Shown here: positions 22,936-32,167 of the stretch, in pieces
How the letters are laid out: the number at the start of each line of letters is the position of its first letter
Position numbering within the stretch: the first letter of the stretch is position 1
Assembly: GCA_003566715.1 (NCBI GenBank)
Contig: PXCF01000125.1
Location: 1-34,297 of the forward strand
Length of the DNA: 34,297 nt
Reading direction: 5' to 3'
DNA from: Cryomorphaceae bacterium
GTDB taxonomy: Bacteria; Bacteroidota; Bacteroidia; Flavobacteriales; Schleiferiaceae
Program-made: the position numbers and the translations under genes
Notes under the pieces: generated by a model
Seen by the model: only the letters and a program-made list of their open reading frames with translations
What the model was told of the DNA's origin: nothing
Database searches by the model: none

Positions 22936-24465
22936 ATGCAAGAAACCATCATTATTGTCGATTTCGGCTCGCAATACACCCAGTTGATTGCACGCCGACT
23001 GCGTGAGCTAAATGTTTACTGTGAAATCCAACCGTTTCACAATGTCAATACCGATCATGTCAATCTTAAAGGGATTGTCCTTTCCGGAAGTCCGCACTCT
23101 GTATTAGAGGACAACGCACCATTACCTCCTGAGGTGGTCTTTCAATCGGATGTACCGGTTTTAGGTGTATGCTACGGTGCACAGCACTTGGCGCATATTG
23201 GTGGTGGCTCCGTGCAAAAATCTGAAGTGCGTGAATATGGTCGCGCTAACCTAACCAGCATTGACGACAAGCATCCATTGATGAATGGGGTTCCTGTTGG
23301 TTCTCAGGTGTGGATGTCGCATGGTGATACCATCAAATCGTTACCCGAAGGCTATCAGATTATTGCCAGTACGGAAGACGTGGCGGTTGCTGCTTTTTAC
23401 ATTGAAAACAAACAGATTTTTGGTATTCAGTTCCATCCGGAGGTCTATCATTCCACCGATGGTATGCAGTTGCTCAGCAATTTCGTGCTCGATATTTGCG
23501 GGTGTGTGGCCGACTGGACGCCCGCCGCTTTTGTTGAGGAAACTGTGGAGAACCTCAAGTCCACTATTGGCGAAGGTAAAGTCGTCATGGGACTATCTGG
23601 CGGTGTTGACAGTACCGTTGCAGCCGTCTTGCTTGATAAGGCCATAGGCGATCGCCTCCACTGTATCTTCGTCAACAATGGTTTGTTGCGTAAAAATGAA
23701 TTTCAGAGTGTGCTCGAGCAGTACAAGCACATGGGGCTCAACGTTAAAGGCGTCGACGCCTCCGATCGCTTTCTGGGGCAGCTCGAAGGGGTGTCTGAAC
23801 CCGAAGCCAAGAGAAAAATCATTGGTCGCGTATTTATTGAGGTGTTTGACGATGAAGCCAATCGCATTGAAGGCGTTGACTTTTTAGGTCAAGGCACCAT
23901 TTATCCCGACGTAATTGAATCGGTATCTTCCGGTGGCCCGTCGGTAACCATTAAATCACACCACAACGTAGGTGGATTGCCCGATTTTATGAAATTGAGT
24001 GTTGTAGAGCCCCTGCGTTTGTTGTTTAAAGATGAGGTTAGACGCGTGGGCGCATCACTGGGTATTGCCCCACAATTGCTTGGACGCCATCCTTTCCCCG
24101 GCCCCGGATTGGCCATTCGTGTGTTGGGCGATATTACCAAAGAAAAAGTACGCATCCTCCAAGAGGTAGATGACATATTTATTCAAGGACTTCGCGAAGA
24201 AAATCTATACGACAAAGTATGGCAAGCCGGAGCAATTCTTTTACCGGTTCAGTCGGTAGGAGTGATGGGAGATGAACGTACGTACGAGCAAGTGGTTGCC
24301 CTGCGTGCCGTAGAGTCTACCGATGGTATGACCGCCGACTGGGTGCATTTGCCTTACGAATTTTTGGCACGGGTTTCGAACCGCATCATTAATCGTGTAA
24401 AAGGCGTTAATCGCGTCGTATACGACATTAGTAGCAAACCTCCCGCCACCATTGAGTGGGAATAG
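22936..24465 (+). CDS. guaA: GMP synthase (glutamine-hydrolysing)
   Basis: A 509-residue two-domain enzyme that converts XMP to GMP with glutamine and ATP. The N-terminal class I glutamine amidotransferase has nucleophile Cys79 (GVCYGAQ) and His167/Glu169 (FHPEVYHS). The ATP-pyrophosphatase domain has the loop GLSGGVDST (219-227). The C-terminal dimerisation part ends in the family signature IEWE, with [11 protein letters not shown] also present. Length and all motifs are normal. It has its own promoter, and the LysM gene follows after 17 bases. Confidence 0.97.
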   Translation: MQETIIIVDFGSQYTQLIARRLRELNVYCEIQPFHNVNTDHVNLKGIVLSGSPHSVLEDNAPLPPEVVFQSDVPVLGVCYGAQHLAHIGGGSVQKSEVREYGRANLTSIDDKHPLMNGVPVGSQVWMSHGDTIKSLPEGYQIIASTEDVAVAAFYIENKQIFGIQFHPEVYHSTDGMQLLSNFVLDICGCVADWTPAAFVEETVENLKSTIGEGKVVMGLSGGVDSTVAAVLLDKAIGDRLHCIFVNNGLLRKNEFQSVLEQYKHMGLNVKGVDASDRFLGQLEGVSEPEAKRKIIGRVFIEVFDDEANRIEGVDFLGQGTIYPDVIESVSSGGPSVTIKSHHNVGGLPDFMKLSVVEPLRLLFKDEVRRVGASLGIAPQLLGRHPFPGPGLAIRVLGDITKEKVRILQEVDDIFIQGLREENLYDKVWQAGAILLPVQSVGVMGDERTYEQVVALRAVESTDGMTADWVHLPYEFLARVSNRIINRVKGVNRVVYDISSKPPATIEWE

Positions 24466-24482
24466 GGAATAATTATCAAGGC

Positions 24483-26405
24483 ATGATGAGATTTGTAAAT
24501 CTCCTTTTCTTTCTTCTGTTGGCTCATTTGTCAATGGCACAACAACAGCAACTACAACAGCACGTTGTTCAACCGGGGGAAACAGTATACAGCATCGCCA
24601 GAAGTTACGGCATGTCTGTAGAAGCGTTTTACGATCTCAATCCGGAAACAAAGGAGGTGCTTAAAGAAGGAGGAAGGGTGATGGTTTTTGTGCCGCAAAG
24701 TACTGTCCCTATTGATTCTGCACGTTTTCACTTCCACACAGTAAAACCAGGGGAGACCGTCTACAACCTATCCAGGCGCTATGACGTAAATGAAGAAATA
24801 CTATTTGAGCATAACCCTGATTTAAAGGAAGGTGGATTAAAAACCGATATGGTGCTGAAAATCCCTAAAGCGCCAAGACGTAGTCCTATGGTTGAGACCT
24901 TGACTTCTGACGATGAGCAAACAATTCAAGCCGATGAAGATGGCTTTCTCATGCACAATGTTTCGGCTGGAGAAACCATCTTTTCCCTGACAAGGAAGTA
25001 CAACATTACGGCCGGTGAGTTGGTGGAGCGCAATCCCAAACTAAGTGAAGGACTTAAAGAAGGTCAACGCTTAAAAATTCGTCCATTATCGCCAGGCGAA
25101 ATACAAGTCAAGGAAGACATTAAGATTAGTGCAACAACAACTGATTCTACTCGTCAACCATTCACCCTATATCGCATTAAAGAGGGCGATAGGTTGGCAG
25201 ATATCTACGAAAAGTTTGATGTAAGCTATAAAGACCTTGAACGTTTTAATCCCAGAATACAAGAGGGTTTAAGACCTGGCCGCATGCTATTGATTCCCTT
25301 GTCGCCATCCAAAGATGACGTTGTCATACGCGATACATCGGTTTATGCATTAGACAGAGTTTACCCCAAAGGAAAAGCGATAAATGTAGCGCTGTTTCTT
25401 CCGCTAGATATTGATATAGACTCTACAAATGCCAATTACAAAAACAAATGGATTAAGCAAAATGAGGTGAGCCTTGGGTTTTACAGTGGCGTTAAAACGG
25501 CCCTTGACAGCCTTCAAGCTTTGGGAATTCCTTCTCGAGTTATGGTTTACGAAGACAAAAACATCAGTGATGAGATCGTTAGGGGTTTAGACAGTATTGA
25601 TCTTGTGCTTGGTCCTGTCTTTTATCGAGAACTGGAAAAGCTACACAGCAGTATGAAACGCTTAGAGGTAAGTGCGCTCGTTGTTTCTCCTATGAGTAGA
25701 GAGTCAAATATATTAAACCTCCCCAACATCTATCACTGTTTACCTCTCAAAGAAAAGGAGAATATCTCCATGGCTCGTTTGATCAACACCAAATTCTCAA
25801 AAAATCCGATTGTTATTCTTCACGAAAATACGGATGATCACAAGAAAACGACCAACCGCTTTTTAGCGGCACTAAACGATACCAATGTTTCCGTACGCAA
25901 AGGTTCTGCCGACCGGAGCGATTTGGTAACCTTGCTCGGTCAAGAGAATGATTCTTTAAAAAAGGTGGTTGTTCTATTTGGAGATGATCGTTCCTATATT
26001 GCCAGTATTTTGAATGCGCTGGGGGGATTACGTCGCTCCGATATCATACTTATTTCCGGCTCTGACTTGATAAAAAACCCCACGGTTGATTTAAATAATC
26101 TTGGCAGGTTAAATTTTATTCGCCCTGAGTCTACCCACGTAAGCTTTAGCCATCAAGGGGCATTAGATTTTTATAAGCATTACAGACGCAACTACAACCG
26201 TGAGCCTGATCGCTTTGCCAATCAGGGGTTTGATGTAACTTGGTATTTTGCAGGTAAAATCTGGGGTAGAGACGAACAACAGCAACCTATTCAACAATAC
26301 TTTTCTTTTGAAAAATTACCCAATGGAAGCTTCCAAAATATTGATTTTATTTGGATAGCACTCGATAAACGCATCAATCAACGCGTGATTATGCCCATGC
26401 AATGA
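24483..26405 (+). CDS. Exported LysM protein with periplasmic-binding-like domain
   Basis: A 640-residue exported protein. I start it at the ATG at 24483, giving a signal peptide (MMRFVNLLFFLLLAHLSMAQ). Four LysM peptidoglycan-binding repeats are visible at about 26-70, 83-128, 157-200 and 228-272, each with the pattern V-x-x-GET/GDR...Y-x-V...NP...G-x-x-L-x-IP. From about residue 298 (NVALFLPLDIDID) the rest resembles a type 1 periplasmic-binding (amino-acid receptor or LpoA-like) fold. It probably acts at the cell wall, perhaps as an activator or sensor of wall synthesis; that is inference. Its position after guaA is common in this phylum. The next gene overlaps it by four bases. Confidence 0.88.
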   Translation: MMRFVNLLFFLLLAHLSMAQQQQLQQHVVQPGETVYSIARSYGMSVEAFYDLNPETKEVLKEGGRVMVFVPQSTVPIDSARFHFHTVKPGETVYNLSRRYDVNEEILFEHNPDLKEGGLKTDMVLKIPKAPRRSPMVETLTSDDEQTIQADEDGFLMHNVSAGETIFSLTRKYNITAGELVERNPKLSEGLKEGQRLKIRPLSPGEIQVKEDIKISATTTDSTRQPFTLYRIKEGDRLADIYEKFDVSYKDLERFNPRIQEGLRPGRMLLIPLSPSKDDVVIRDTSVYALDRVYPKGKAINVALFLPLDIDIDSTNANYKNKWIKQNEVSLGFYSGVKTALDSLQALGIPSRVMVYEDKNISDEIVRGLDSIDLVLGPVFYRELEKLHSSMKRLEVSALVVSPMSRESNILNLPNIYHCLPLKEKENISMARLINTKFSKNPIVILHENTDDHKKTTNRFLAALNDTNVSVRKGSADRSDLVTLLGQENDSLKKVVVLFGDDRSYIASILNALGGLRRSDIILISGSDLIKNPTVDLNNLGRLNFIRPESTHVSFSHQGALDFYKHYRRNYNREPDRFANQGFDVTWYFAGKIWGRDEQQQPIQQYFSFEKLPNGSFQNIDFIWIALDKRINQRVIMPMQ

Positions 26406-27847
26406 CCGCGGTAATCGTCATTATCGGCTACTTTGCACTGCTGGTGATCATTTCTCGATTAACCGCAGGAAAAGCGGATAATGCCACCTTCTTTACAGCC
26501 AATCGTCAGTCCCCTTGGTATCTCGTCGCTTTTGGAATGATTGGCGCCTCTCTTAGTGGTGTCACCTTTATCAGTGTTCCCGGTTGGGTAGCTACCAATT
26601 CGTTTTCTTATATGCAAATGGTGCTGGGGTACTTGGCAGGCTACGCAGTGATTACTTTTGTTTTACTGCCCTTGTATTACCGACTCAACCTGGTGTCTAT
26701 TTACGGCTATCTTCATCAAAGATTTGGATTTTGGTCTTACCAAACCGGTGCTTGGTTCTTCTTGCTTTCACGTATGCTTGGATCGGCATTTCGACTGTAC
26801 ATTGTGGCGTTGGTTCTGCAGTTGCTCATATTTGATGCACTGGGACTCCCTTTTTGGTTGGCTGTGTTGACCACCATTTTGTTGATTTGGCTATACACGT
26901 TTCGAGGTGGAATCAAAACCATCATCTACACCGATACCTTGCAGACCCTATTCATGCTTTTAGCTTTGGGGTTTACCCTTTATTTTCTTCACGGTATCTT
27001 GGCAGATGGACAGAACCCGGTGCGTTACATTGCCTCTCATGAATGGAGCCAAGTGTTCTTTTGGGATAACTTTGGTAGCGAGCCGCGACACTTCATTAAA
27101 CAAGTTATAGGCGGTATGTTTATTACCATAACCATGACTGGCCTCGATCAGGATATGATGCAAAAAAACCTTACGTGTAAGAACTTAGCCGACGCCAGAA
27201 AGAACATGATTTGGTTTAGTCTACTGCTGGTGCCGGTCAACCTGTTGTTTCTCTCCTTAGGCGTTTATCTCTACGATTACGCTGCGATGATGAACGTGCC
27301 AGCGGTTGGCGATGAGTTATTTGCTGCCGTGGTATTCTCAGAAGGATTACCCACTTGGATAGGCGTGGTGTTTCTCCTTGGCTTGGTAGCCGCGGCCTAC
27401 AGTAGTGCCGACAGTGCCTTGACCGCTATGACGACCTCCTTTTGTGTCGATATTTTGGGGATGTCAAAAGAAACCACTAAGCGATCGCTGCAAACGAGAA
27501 AATGGGTCCACGTGGGGATCAGTCTTTCCTTGCTATTTGTCGTCGTTATCTTCAAGTACTTTGTTTCCGAAAGTGTCATCAAAGAAATCTTCACCGTTGC
27601 AACCTTCACCTATGGTCCGTTGTTGGGGATGTATGCTTTTGGACTATTTACACGTCGAAAAGTCAACGACCGATTTGTGCCCGTGGCTGCTTTAATAGCC
27701 CCTGTCATTTCCGGACTTCTTTACGCCTTCGGACCAAAGTGGTTTGGATATACGTTTAGTTTTGAATTGCTTTTAATCAACGGTACACTCATGTTTGCCG
27801 GCCTCTTGTTTTTAAGCAAAACCAATAATGAATTGCCTCATGAATGA
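26402..27847 (+). CDS. Sodium:solute symporter (SSS family), second copy
   Basis: A 481-residue membrane protein with about 13 hydrophobic helices and SSS signatures (FGMIGASLSGVTFISVPGWV, TFRGGIKTIIYTDTLQT, TGLDQDMMQKNL, AAAYSSADSALTAMTTSF). It should import an organic solute with sodium; the substrate is not evident. It is clearly different from the symporter at 10020-11681, being shorter and without the long hydrophilic loop. It starts inside the LysM stop codon (ATGA), so translation is probably coupled, and its 3' end overlaps bshC. Confidence 0.88.
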   Translation: MTAVIVIIGYFALLVIISRLTAGKADNATFFTANRQSPWYLVAFGMIGASLSGVTFISVPGWVATNSFSYMQMVLGYLAGYAVITFVLLPLYYRLNLVSIYGYLHQRFGFWSYQTGAWFFLLSRMLGSAFRLYIVALVLQLLIFDALGLPFWLAVLTTILLIWLYTFRGGIKTIIYTDTLQTLFMLLALGFTLYFLHGILADGQNPVRYIASHEWSQVFFWDNFGSEPRHFIKQVIGGMFITITMTGLDQDMMQKNLTCKNLADARKNMIWFSLLLVPVNLLFLSLGVYLYDYAAMMNVPAVGDELFAAVVFSEGLPTWIGVVFLLGLVAAAYSSADSALTAMTTSFCVDILGMSKETTKRSLQTRKWVHVGISLSLLFVVVIFKYFVSESVIKEIFTVATFTYGPLLGMYAFGLFTRRKVNDRFVPVAALIAPVISGLLYAFGPKWFGYTFSFELLLINGTLMFAGLLFLSKTNNELPHE

Positions 27848-29432
27848 TGCGCCGTTTTACAATCAAATAGACTTCATCAGTGCGCCACATATTTCGTCCT
27901 TGATTAAGACATATCTCAAGGGAAATCTTCCGTCTGAACTATACGGGCATCTGCCAAACCCGGAAGGTTTGCGCAAACAAGCAGACGTGAAATCCAAACA
28001 TTTTTCATTTAGAAAAGATCTGGTAAAGGCCTTACAGCTTCAGTATAAACGTTGTGACGCCGACTTAACCGACCTATCGGAAGTATCCGAGAATATTGAG
28101 GCGCTATTGGATGAAAAAACCGTTACCATAACCACTGGACATCAGGCGTGTTTTGGCGGCGGTCCGCTGTTTAGCGTATATAAAATTATCACGGCCATCG
28201 ACCGATGTCGAACCTTTCAAAAGGCCAACCCGGAGTACAAAGCCGTACCGGTGTTTTGGATGGCCACGGAAGACCACGACTGGGAGGAGGCCAACCACTT
28301 TTATATCGACGAAAAGAAATGGGTGTTTGACAATGGCGAAAGTGGCGCTGTAGGTAGACGTTCTACTAAGGGGATAGAGGCATGGATGGATCAATTTGCT
28401 TCGCAGCTCCCCAAAGGTAATGTTTCGGATCAAGTTATTAAGCATTTGCGCCATGCTTATTGTACCCACGACAATTGGGCTGATGCCACACGACAGTGGG
28501 TGCATGATCTCTTTGGTGCTTTCGGCTTGGTGGTGATTGACGGTGACGATAAATCCCTTAAGGAATTGTTTGTTCCTGTTATGGAGCGTGAACTCTTTGG
28601 CTCCGGCTTTGCCAAACAGGTTAAAGAAAATACGGCAGCGCTAGAGAAAGCGGGGTTTGGCGCTCAAGCGCATTACGCGGATGTCAACCTTTTTATGCTG
28701 AGTGATGGCTTGCGTGCATATCCAGAGCGAACAGATAAGGGATTCATGTGGAATAATAAACAATGGACCAATAACGACCTACACGATTTGCTCCTAACCA
28801 ATCCGCAAATGTTTAGTCCCAATGTCATGCTTCGTCCGCTATACCAAGAGTGGATTTTGCCTAATATCAGTTATGTGGGTGGTCCCGGTGAACTGGCGTA
28901 TTGGTTTCAATTAAAGGGTATTTTTGATTCGGTTCATGTACCTTTCCCTGTCCTCACTCTGCGAGATGGTTTTGTTTTATGGACCGATAAAGACCGTAGA
29001 CGATACGAAAAATTAAAGGTGGACACATTGTTTTTTACCCCTGGAGAATGGAAAAATCGTTGGGTAGAAACGCATACGTCACTACCACTCAAATTGGATG
29101 AGCAAAAGCAAACCATACAAACGCTCTTTGATGGCTTAGAGAAGTTGGCCGAGCAGACCGACGAAAGTATGGTAGGAGCAGTGGCAGCGCAGCGAGCCAA
29201 GCAACTAAAAGGAATGGATAAACTCGAGAAAAAACTTCTCCGAGCCGAGAAGCGCCAACACAAAGAGGCCATGCAGCACATCGACAAGCTGCTTAACGTC
29301 ATGTATCCAATAAATATTCCGCAGGAACGTCACAATTCTCTTTGGATGTGGTGGCTAAAAACTGGAAAAAACCCAATTGAAGACGTTATCAAAGCTGCAG
29401 ATAACGGGTTTGCGGTATTGATTATTGATTGA
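27840..29432 (+). CDS. bshC: Bacillithiol biosynthesis cysteine-adding enzyme BshC
   Basis: A 530-residue protein of the normal BshC length. BshC adds cysteine to glucosaminyl-malate in the final step of bacillithiol synthesis in the cytoplasm. Recognisable family segments are TITTGHQACFGGGPLFSVYK, VPVFWMATEDHDWEEANHF, ISYVGGPGELAYWFQLKG and a C-terminal coiled-coil region (about 430-485) with PQERHNSLWMWW near the end. The start at 27840 overlaps the symporter by eight bases; an ATG at 27828 is equally in frame and would add four residues. No other bsh gene is nearby, so the pathway genes are scattered. It converges on the sulfotransferase genes with only 16 bases between stops and no hairpin. 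Confidence 0.94.
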   Translation: MNDAPFYNQIDFISAPHISSLIKTYLKGNLPSELYGHLPNPEGLRKQADVKSKHFSFRKDLVKALQLQYKRCDADLTDLSEVSENIEALLDEKTVTITTGHQACFGGGPLFSVYKIITAIDRCRTFQKANPEYKAVPVFWMATEDHDWEEANHFYIDEKKWVFDNGESGAVGRRSTKGIEAWMDQFASQLPKGNVSDQVIKHLRHAYCTHDNWADATRQWVHDLFGAFGLVVIDGDDKSLKELFVPVMERELFGSGFAKQVKENTAALEKAGFGAQAHYADVNLFMLSDGLRAYPERTDKGFMWNNKQWTNNDLHDLLLTNPQMFSPNVMLRPLYQEWILPNISYVGGPGELAYWFQLKGIFDSVHVPFPVLTLRDGFVLWTDKDRRRYEKLKVDTLFFTPGEWKNRWVETHTSLPLKLDEQKQTIQTLFDGLEKLAEQTDESMVGAVAAQRAKQLKGMDKLEKKLLRAEKRQHKEAMQHIDKLLNVMYPINIPQERHNSLWMWWLKTGKNPIEDVIKAADNGFAVLIID

Positions 29433-29448
29433 GGATATGCGCCCTTTT

Positions 29449-30108
29449 TCAGGTTTTTCTTAATTCCATCAACGCTTTTCCCACATCTTTTTTACAAAAT
29501 GCATTAAGCTTGTGGTGGGTTTCGGCAAGGAGCAGCGATTCGTAGTTGATTTCCAAATAACGGTCTTTCAGTTTCGGTTGATAGGACCTCGCTTGTTCCA
29601 CGTATTTTTTCCACAATGCATGGGCTTTATCACGATCTTCTTGTACTTGGGAGCGCACTTCACCGGGGGTGTTTTGTCGGTTGATTAAACTCTTTACCAC
29701 ATCGTCGGCGTTGCGTACCAGGTGTATTATTTTCGCCTCGGGGTAAAGTGTCAACCAGTGTGGAAGGGTAAAGGTGTTGCGAGGGTCTTTCCATCCCCAA
29801 GCGGTTTTCCCCAAAATTATTTGCCACACAAAATCCCGACGTCGATGTAAATCAAAGTGGATTTTTAATAATGCGTAGGGCTGGTGATTCGGCCAATGAT
29901 TTTCTTGGGGAAGAATGGGGTTGTCCCAATGACCACCGGCCATTTGTATGGCTTGTTGGTTCAAACTCAAAAAGTGAATGGCCTCTTCATTGTGGTCGCG
30001 ATTCACGCCCATGTGAATCCCTGATCGATGCATGGCAGCTGCCAACCACGATGTACCGCTGCGATGACAACCTATAACGATGAAAGGACGAGCAAACGCA
30101 GGTATCAT
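29449..30108 (-). CDS. Sulfotransferase family protein (small)
   Basis: A 219-residue putative PAPS-dependent sulfotransferase. The 5'-phosphosulfate loop is visible at the N-terminus (FIVIGCHRSGTSWLAAAMHR, 9-28), and the 3'-phosphate region around IIHLVRNADDVVKSLINR follows the usual R-x-x-x-x-x-x-x-S pattern. There is no signal peptide, so it acts in the cytoplasm, probably on a glycan or lipid precursor. It is the second gene of a two-gene minus-strand unit, eight bases after its larger neighbour, and converges on bshC. The substrate is unknown. Confidence 0.82.
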   Translation of the reverse strand: MIPAFARPFIVIGCHRSGTSWLAAAMHRSGIHMGVNRDHNEEAIHFLSLNQQAIQMAGGHWDNPILPQENHWPNHQPYALLKIHFDLHRRRDFVWQIILGKTAWGWKDPRNTFTLPHWLTLYPEAKIIHLVRNADDVVKSLINRQNTPGEVRSQVQEDRDKAHALWKKYVEQARSYQPKLKDRYLEINYESLLLAETHHKLNAFCKKDVGKALMELRKT

Positions 30109-30116
30109 GATGCTTG

Positions 30117-31022
30117 TTAAGACTCTTTTTCTGTGTCGTTATCGTCTACGGAATCTATGGGGTCTTCCAGAGCTGCATCTTGCTCGTCACTATTTGCTTG
30201 ACTTGGAGGAAGTGCCGTGTCGTCCCAACTTCCAATGGACAAAGGAACCCAAGCTTTTAATTTTTCGTGGTGTGGCGTGAAGTAATGATGAAGATACTCT
30301 TTAGCGAAAGATTCATCGGCCTGAATACCTTGAGACGCATTTTCGTGTGGTAAAGTTTCACTTTTCCAATTGTGGGCGGGTAGCTTTAAAAAAGCTGTTA
30401 GTGCTTTCATACACTCAGCCGGTTGAGCCAAAAGCGTTTCCATACGCAGCACAAACATTTGTTGACGCTTAAAGTGTTTGGTGAAATTTATCCACTGTGC
30501 TTCATAGTGTCCGCGAGACTTATACGTAAAGTTTTGAAACGTTGAATCGGGTGTGTCCCAACTTTCACCGGCCTGCATAGCCTTCAATAAACGATCTTCT
30601 TCGGTGACCAATGCCATGAGCGGACTCAATGGTTCAATGCCCCGCTCAGCGTTCATGCGGTAATGCGACAGCGCTCTTTCTGCCGGGTCGCGTAAGATGA
30701 AAATCAATTTCACATTGGGATACATCTTCGCTATTCTTGCTGCTACGGCAGGGTGGTACATATAGAACGGAGATGCTTCACCGGTAATCATACCTTCCGG
30801 ACAACTCAATTGCTCGCGGTAAGTATCTTTTCCTGCATTGTAATTGAAGTCAAAAAAGTGAAGTTCCTTTTTTTCGTTGCGGTATACCTTGGGATGCTTT
30901 GCGAGCATGTCGTAAAGCGTACTGGTGCCTGATTTTTGCGCACCCACGATGATGAATGAAGGAGAAGCCGGGGAAGTGGACGATTTGGCGCCCTTATTTT
31001 TCTTTCTAAAGAGTCCGAACAT
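30117..31022 (-). CDS. Sulfotransferase domain protein
   Basis: A 301-residue sulfotransferase. A basic N-terminus is followed by the PAPS 5'-loop FIIVGAQKSGTSTLYDML (23-40), a HFFD segment, EASPFYMYHP, and the 3'-phosphate motif LIFILRDPAERALSHYRM, which matches the heparan/glycan sulfotransferase type. The last 30 residues are acidic and low-complexity. No signal peptide is seen, so sulfation probably occurs in the cytoplasm. It is the first gene of the two-gene unit. The 198-base gap to the divergent DUF2911 gene has only a one-mismatch -7 element for this strand (31089-31096). Confidence 0.85.
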   Translation of the reverse strand: MFGLFRKKNKGAKSSTSPASPSFIIVGAQKSGTSTLYDMLAKHPKVYRNEKKELHFFDFNYNAGKDTYREQLSCPEGMITGEASPFYMYHPAVAARIAKMYPNVKLIFILRDPAERALSHYRMNAERGIEPLSPLMALVTEEDRLLKAMQAGESWDTPDSTFQNFTYKSRGHYEAQWINFTKHFKRQQMFVLRMETLLAQPAECMKALTAFLKLPAHNWKSETLPHENASQGIQADESFAKEYLHHYFTPHHEKLKAWVPLSIGSWDDTALPPSQANSDEQDAALEDPIDSVDDNDTEKES

Positions 31023-31157
31023 TGTGGTATATGTTTTTTATCAAACAAATTGGGTTCTATTTGTCGAAAATGAGCATTTCCGACGGTTCGAAGATAGAAA
31101 TAAAAAGCGAACTTAAAAAGATGAATTTTTGAACCTTAGGAGAAAGCTGTTGTTTGT

Positions 31158-31165
31158 TATGTTTG
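31158..31165 (+). promoter_or_regulatory. -7 promoter element of the DUF2911 gene
   Basis: TATGTTTG matches TAnnTTTG and lies 55 bases before the start codon. The -33 side is poor (TTA at the expected place). A small hairpin, CTGCTT/AAGCAG (31190-31204), lies in the predicted leader. Confidence 0.5.
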
Positions 31166-31220
31166 TCGTTCTAAAATTACACATTCACGCTGCTTGTAAA
31201 GCAGTACAAATCAAACACAC

Positions 31221-32060
31221 ATGAAAAAGTATTTTGTTGCCGCTACCGCGTTGATTTGCGGTTCTGTTTTTGCACAAGAATTGCCTACACCAAGTAGTAA
31301 AGCAAGTGTAGAGCAAAGAATTGGCCTTACCGATATCAGCGTTGCTTATCATCGCCCCAACGTCAATGATCGAGATGTTTTTGGTGCCTTGGTTCCCTAC
31401 GAGAAAATGTGGAGAACAGGAGCCAACAAAGCAACAGCTTTGACGTTTTCAACCGAGGTGATGATTATGGACGAGGTACTTCCTGCCGGAACCTATAGTT
31501 TATTTGCCATTCCCGGACAAGATCAGTGGACATTGGTGTTCAATACCGAAACGGAACTTTGGGGAACCGGTAATTACAAAGAAGAAAACGATGTCATGCG
31601 CGTAATGGTTGCGCCTGAGATGACTAACTTTACCGAGTCGTTCACCATCGATTTTCAAAATGTGAGCAAAACCAGTGGTATGCTTTGCTTGCGCTGGGCA
31701 GAAACGCAGGCATGTGTTCCCATCCAAGTAGATGTTGATAAAAAAGCACTGGCAAACATCAGCGAAGCTGTAAGCAGCGACGACGCCAACTGGGCCGTTT
31801 TCCGTACTTCCGCGTCTTATTTCATTGACAACGATGTTGACCATGTCCAAGCGCTTGAGTGGATGAAGAAGTCTGTGGAAATGAAAGACGATAACTGGTA
31901 CAGCCACTATTTACTTGGTAGAGCTTACCATCTCAACGGCGATAAAAAAATGGCCAAGAAATCTGTTAAAAATGCATTGAAAATGTACCGCGACAACACC
32001 GAAGAAGGTGACCGTCCTTATGAAGCTATGTTGGAAGCAGCTCTTAAGGAGTGGAAATAA
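31221..32060 (+). CDS. Exported DUF2911 protein with TPR-like C-terminus
   Basis: A 279-residue protein with a clear signal peptide (MKKYFVAATALICGSVFAQ). The DUF2911 core is recognisable from ISVAYHRPNVNDRDVFGALV, YEKMWRTGANKATALTF, LPAGTYSLFAIPG and WTLVFNTETELWG (about 35-120). The C-terminal third (about 195-275) has TPR-like helices, including NWYSHYLLGRAYHLNGDKKM. DUF2911 is frequent in Bacteroidota and has no established function. It is a single gene with its own promoter and terminator and is probably periplasmic. Confidence 0.88.
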   Translation: MKKYFVAATALICGSVFAQELPTPSSKASVEQRIGLTDISVAYHRPNVNDRDVFGALVPYEKMWRTGANKATALTFSTEVMIMDEVLPAGTYSLFAIPGQDQWTLVFNTETELWGTGNYKEENDVMRVMVAPEMTNFTESFTIDFQNVSKTSGMLCLRWAETQACVPIQVDVDKKALANISEAVSSDDANWAVFRTSASYFIDNDVDHVQALEWMKKSVEMKDDNWYSHYLLGRAYHLNGDKKMAKKSVKNALKMYRDNTEEGDRPYEAMLEAALKEWK

Positions 32061-32122
32061 TAGGCATCTGTCTGTAAATTCAGATAGCTACATAGGGGAT
32101 TGATATTTAACCCCAAATCTAA

Positions 32123-32153
32123 AAGGGACAGCAAATGCTGTCCCTTGTTTTTT
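32123..32153 (+). terminator. Rho-independent terminator after the DUF2911 gene
   Basis: A perfect ten-base stem, AAGGGACAGC (32123-32132) with GCTGTCCCTT (32137-32146), has an AAAT loop and is followed by G and a run of seven T. On the other strand the stem is followed by a shorter T-run, so it may also serve the convergent minus-strand gene ending at 32168, although it lies just beyond that stop. Confidence 0.92.
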
Positions 32154-32167
32154 TATGTGTTTTGTCG

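Noticed and set aside
28104-28505. 133-residue minus-strand open frame inside bshC
   Set aside because: Antisense to a conserved enzyme, with no recognisable protein features.
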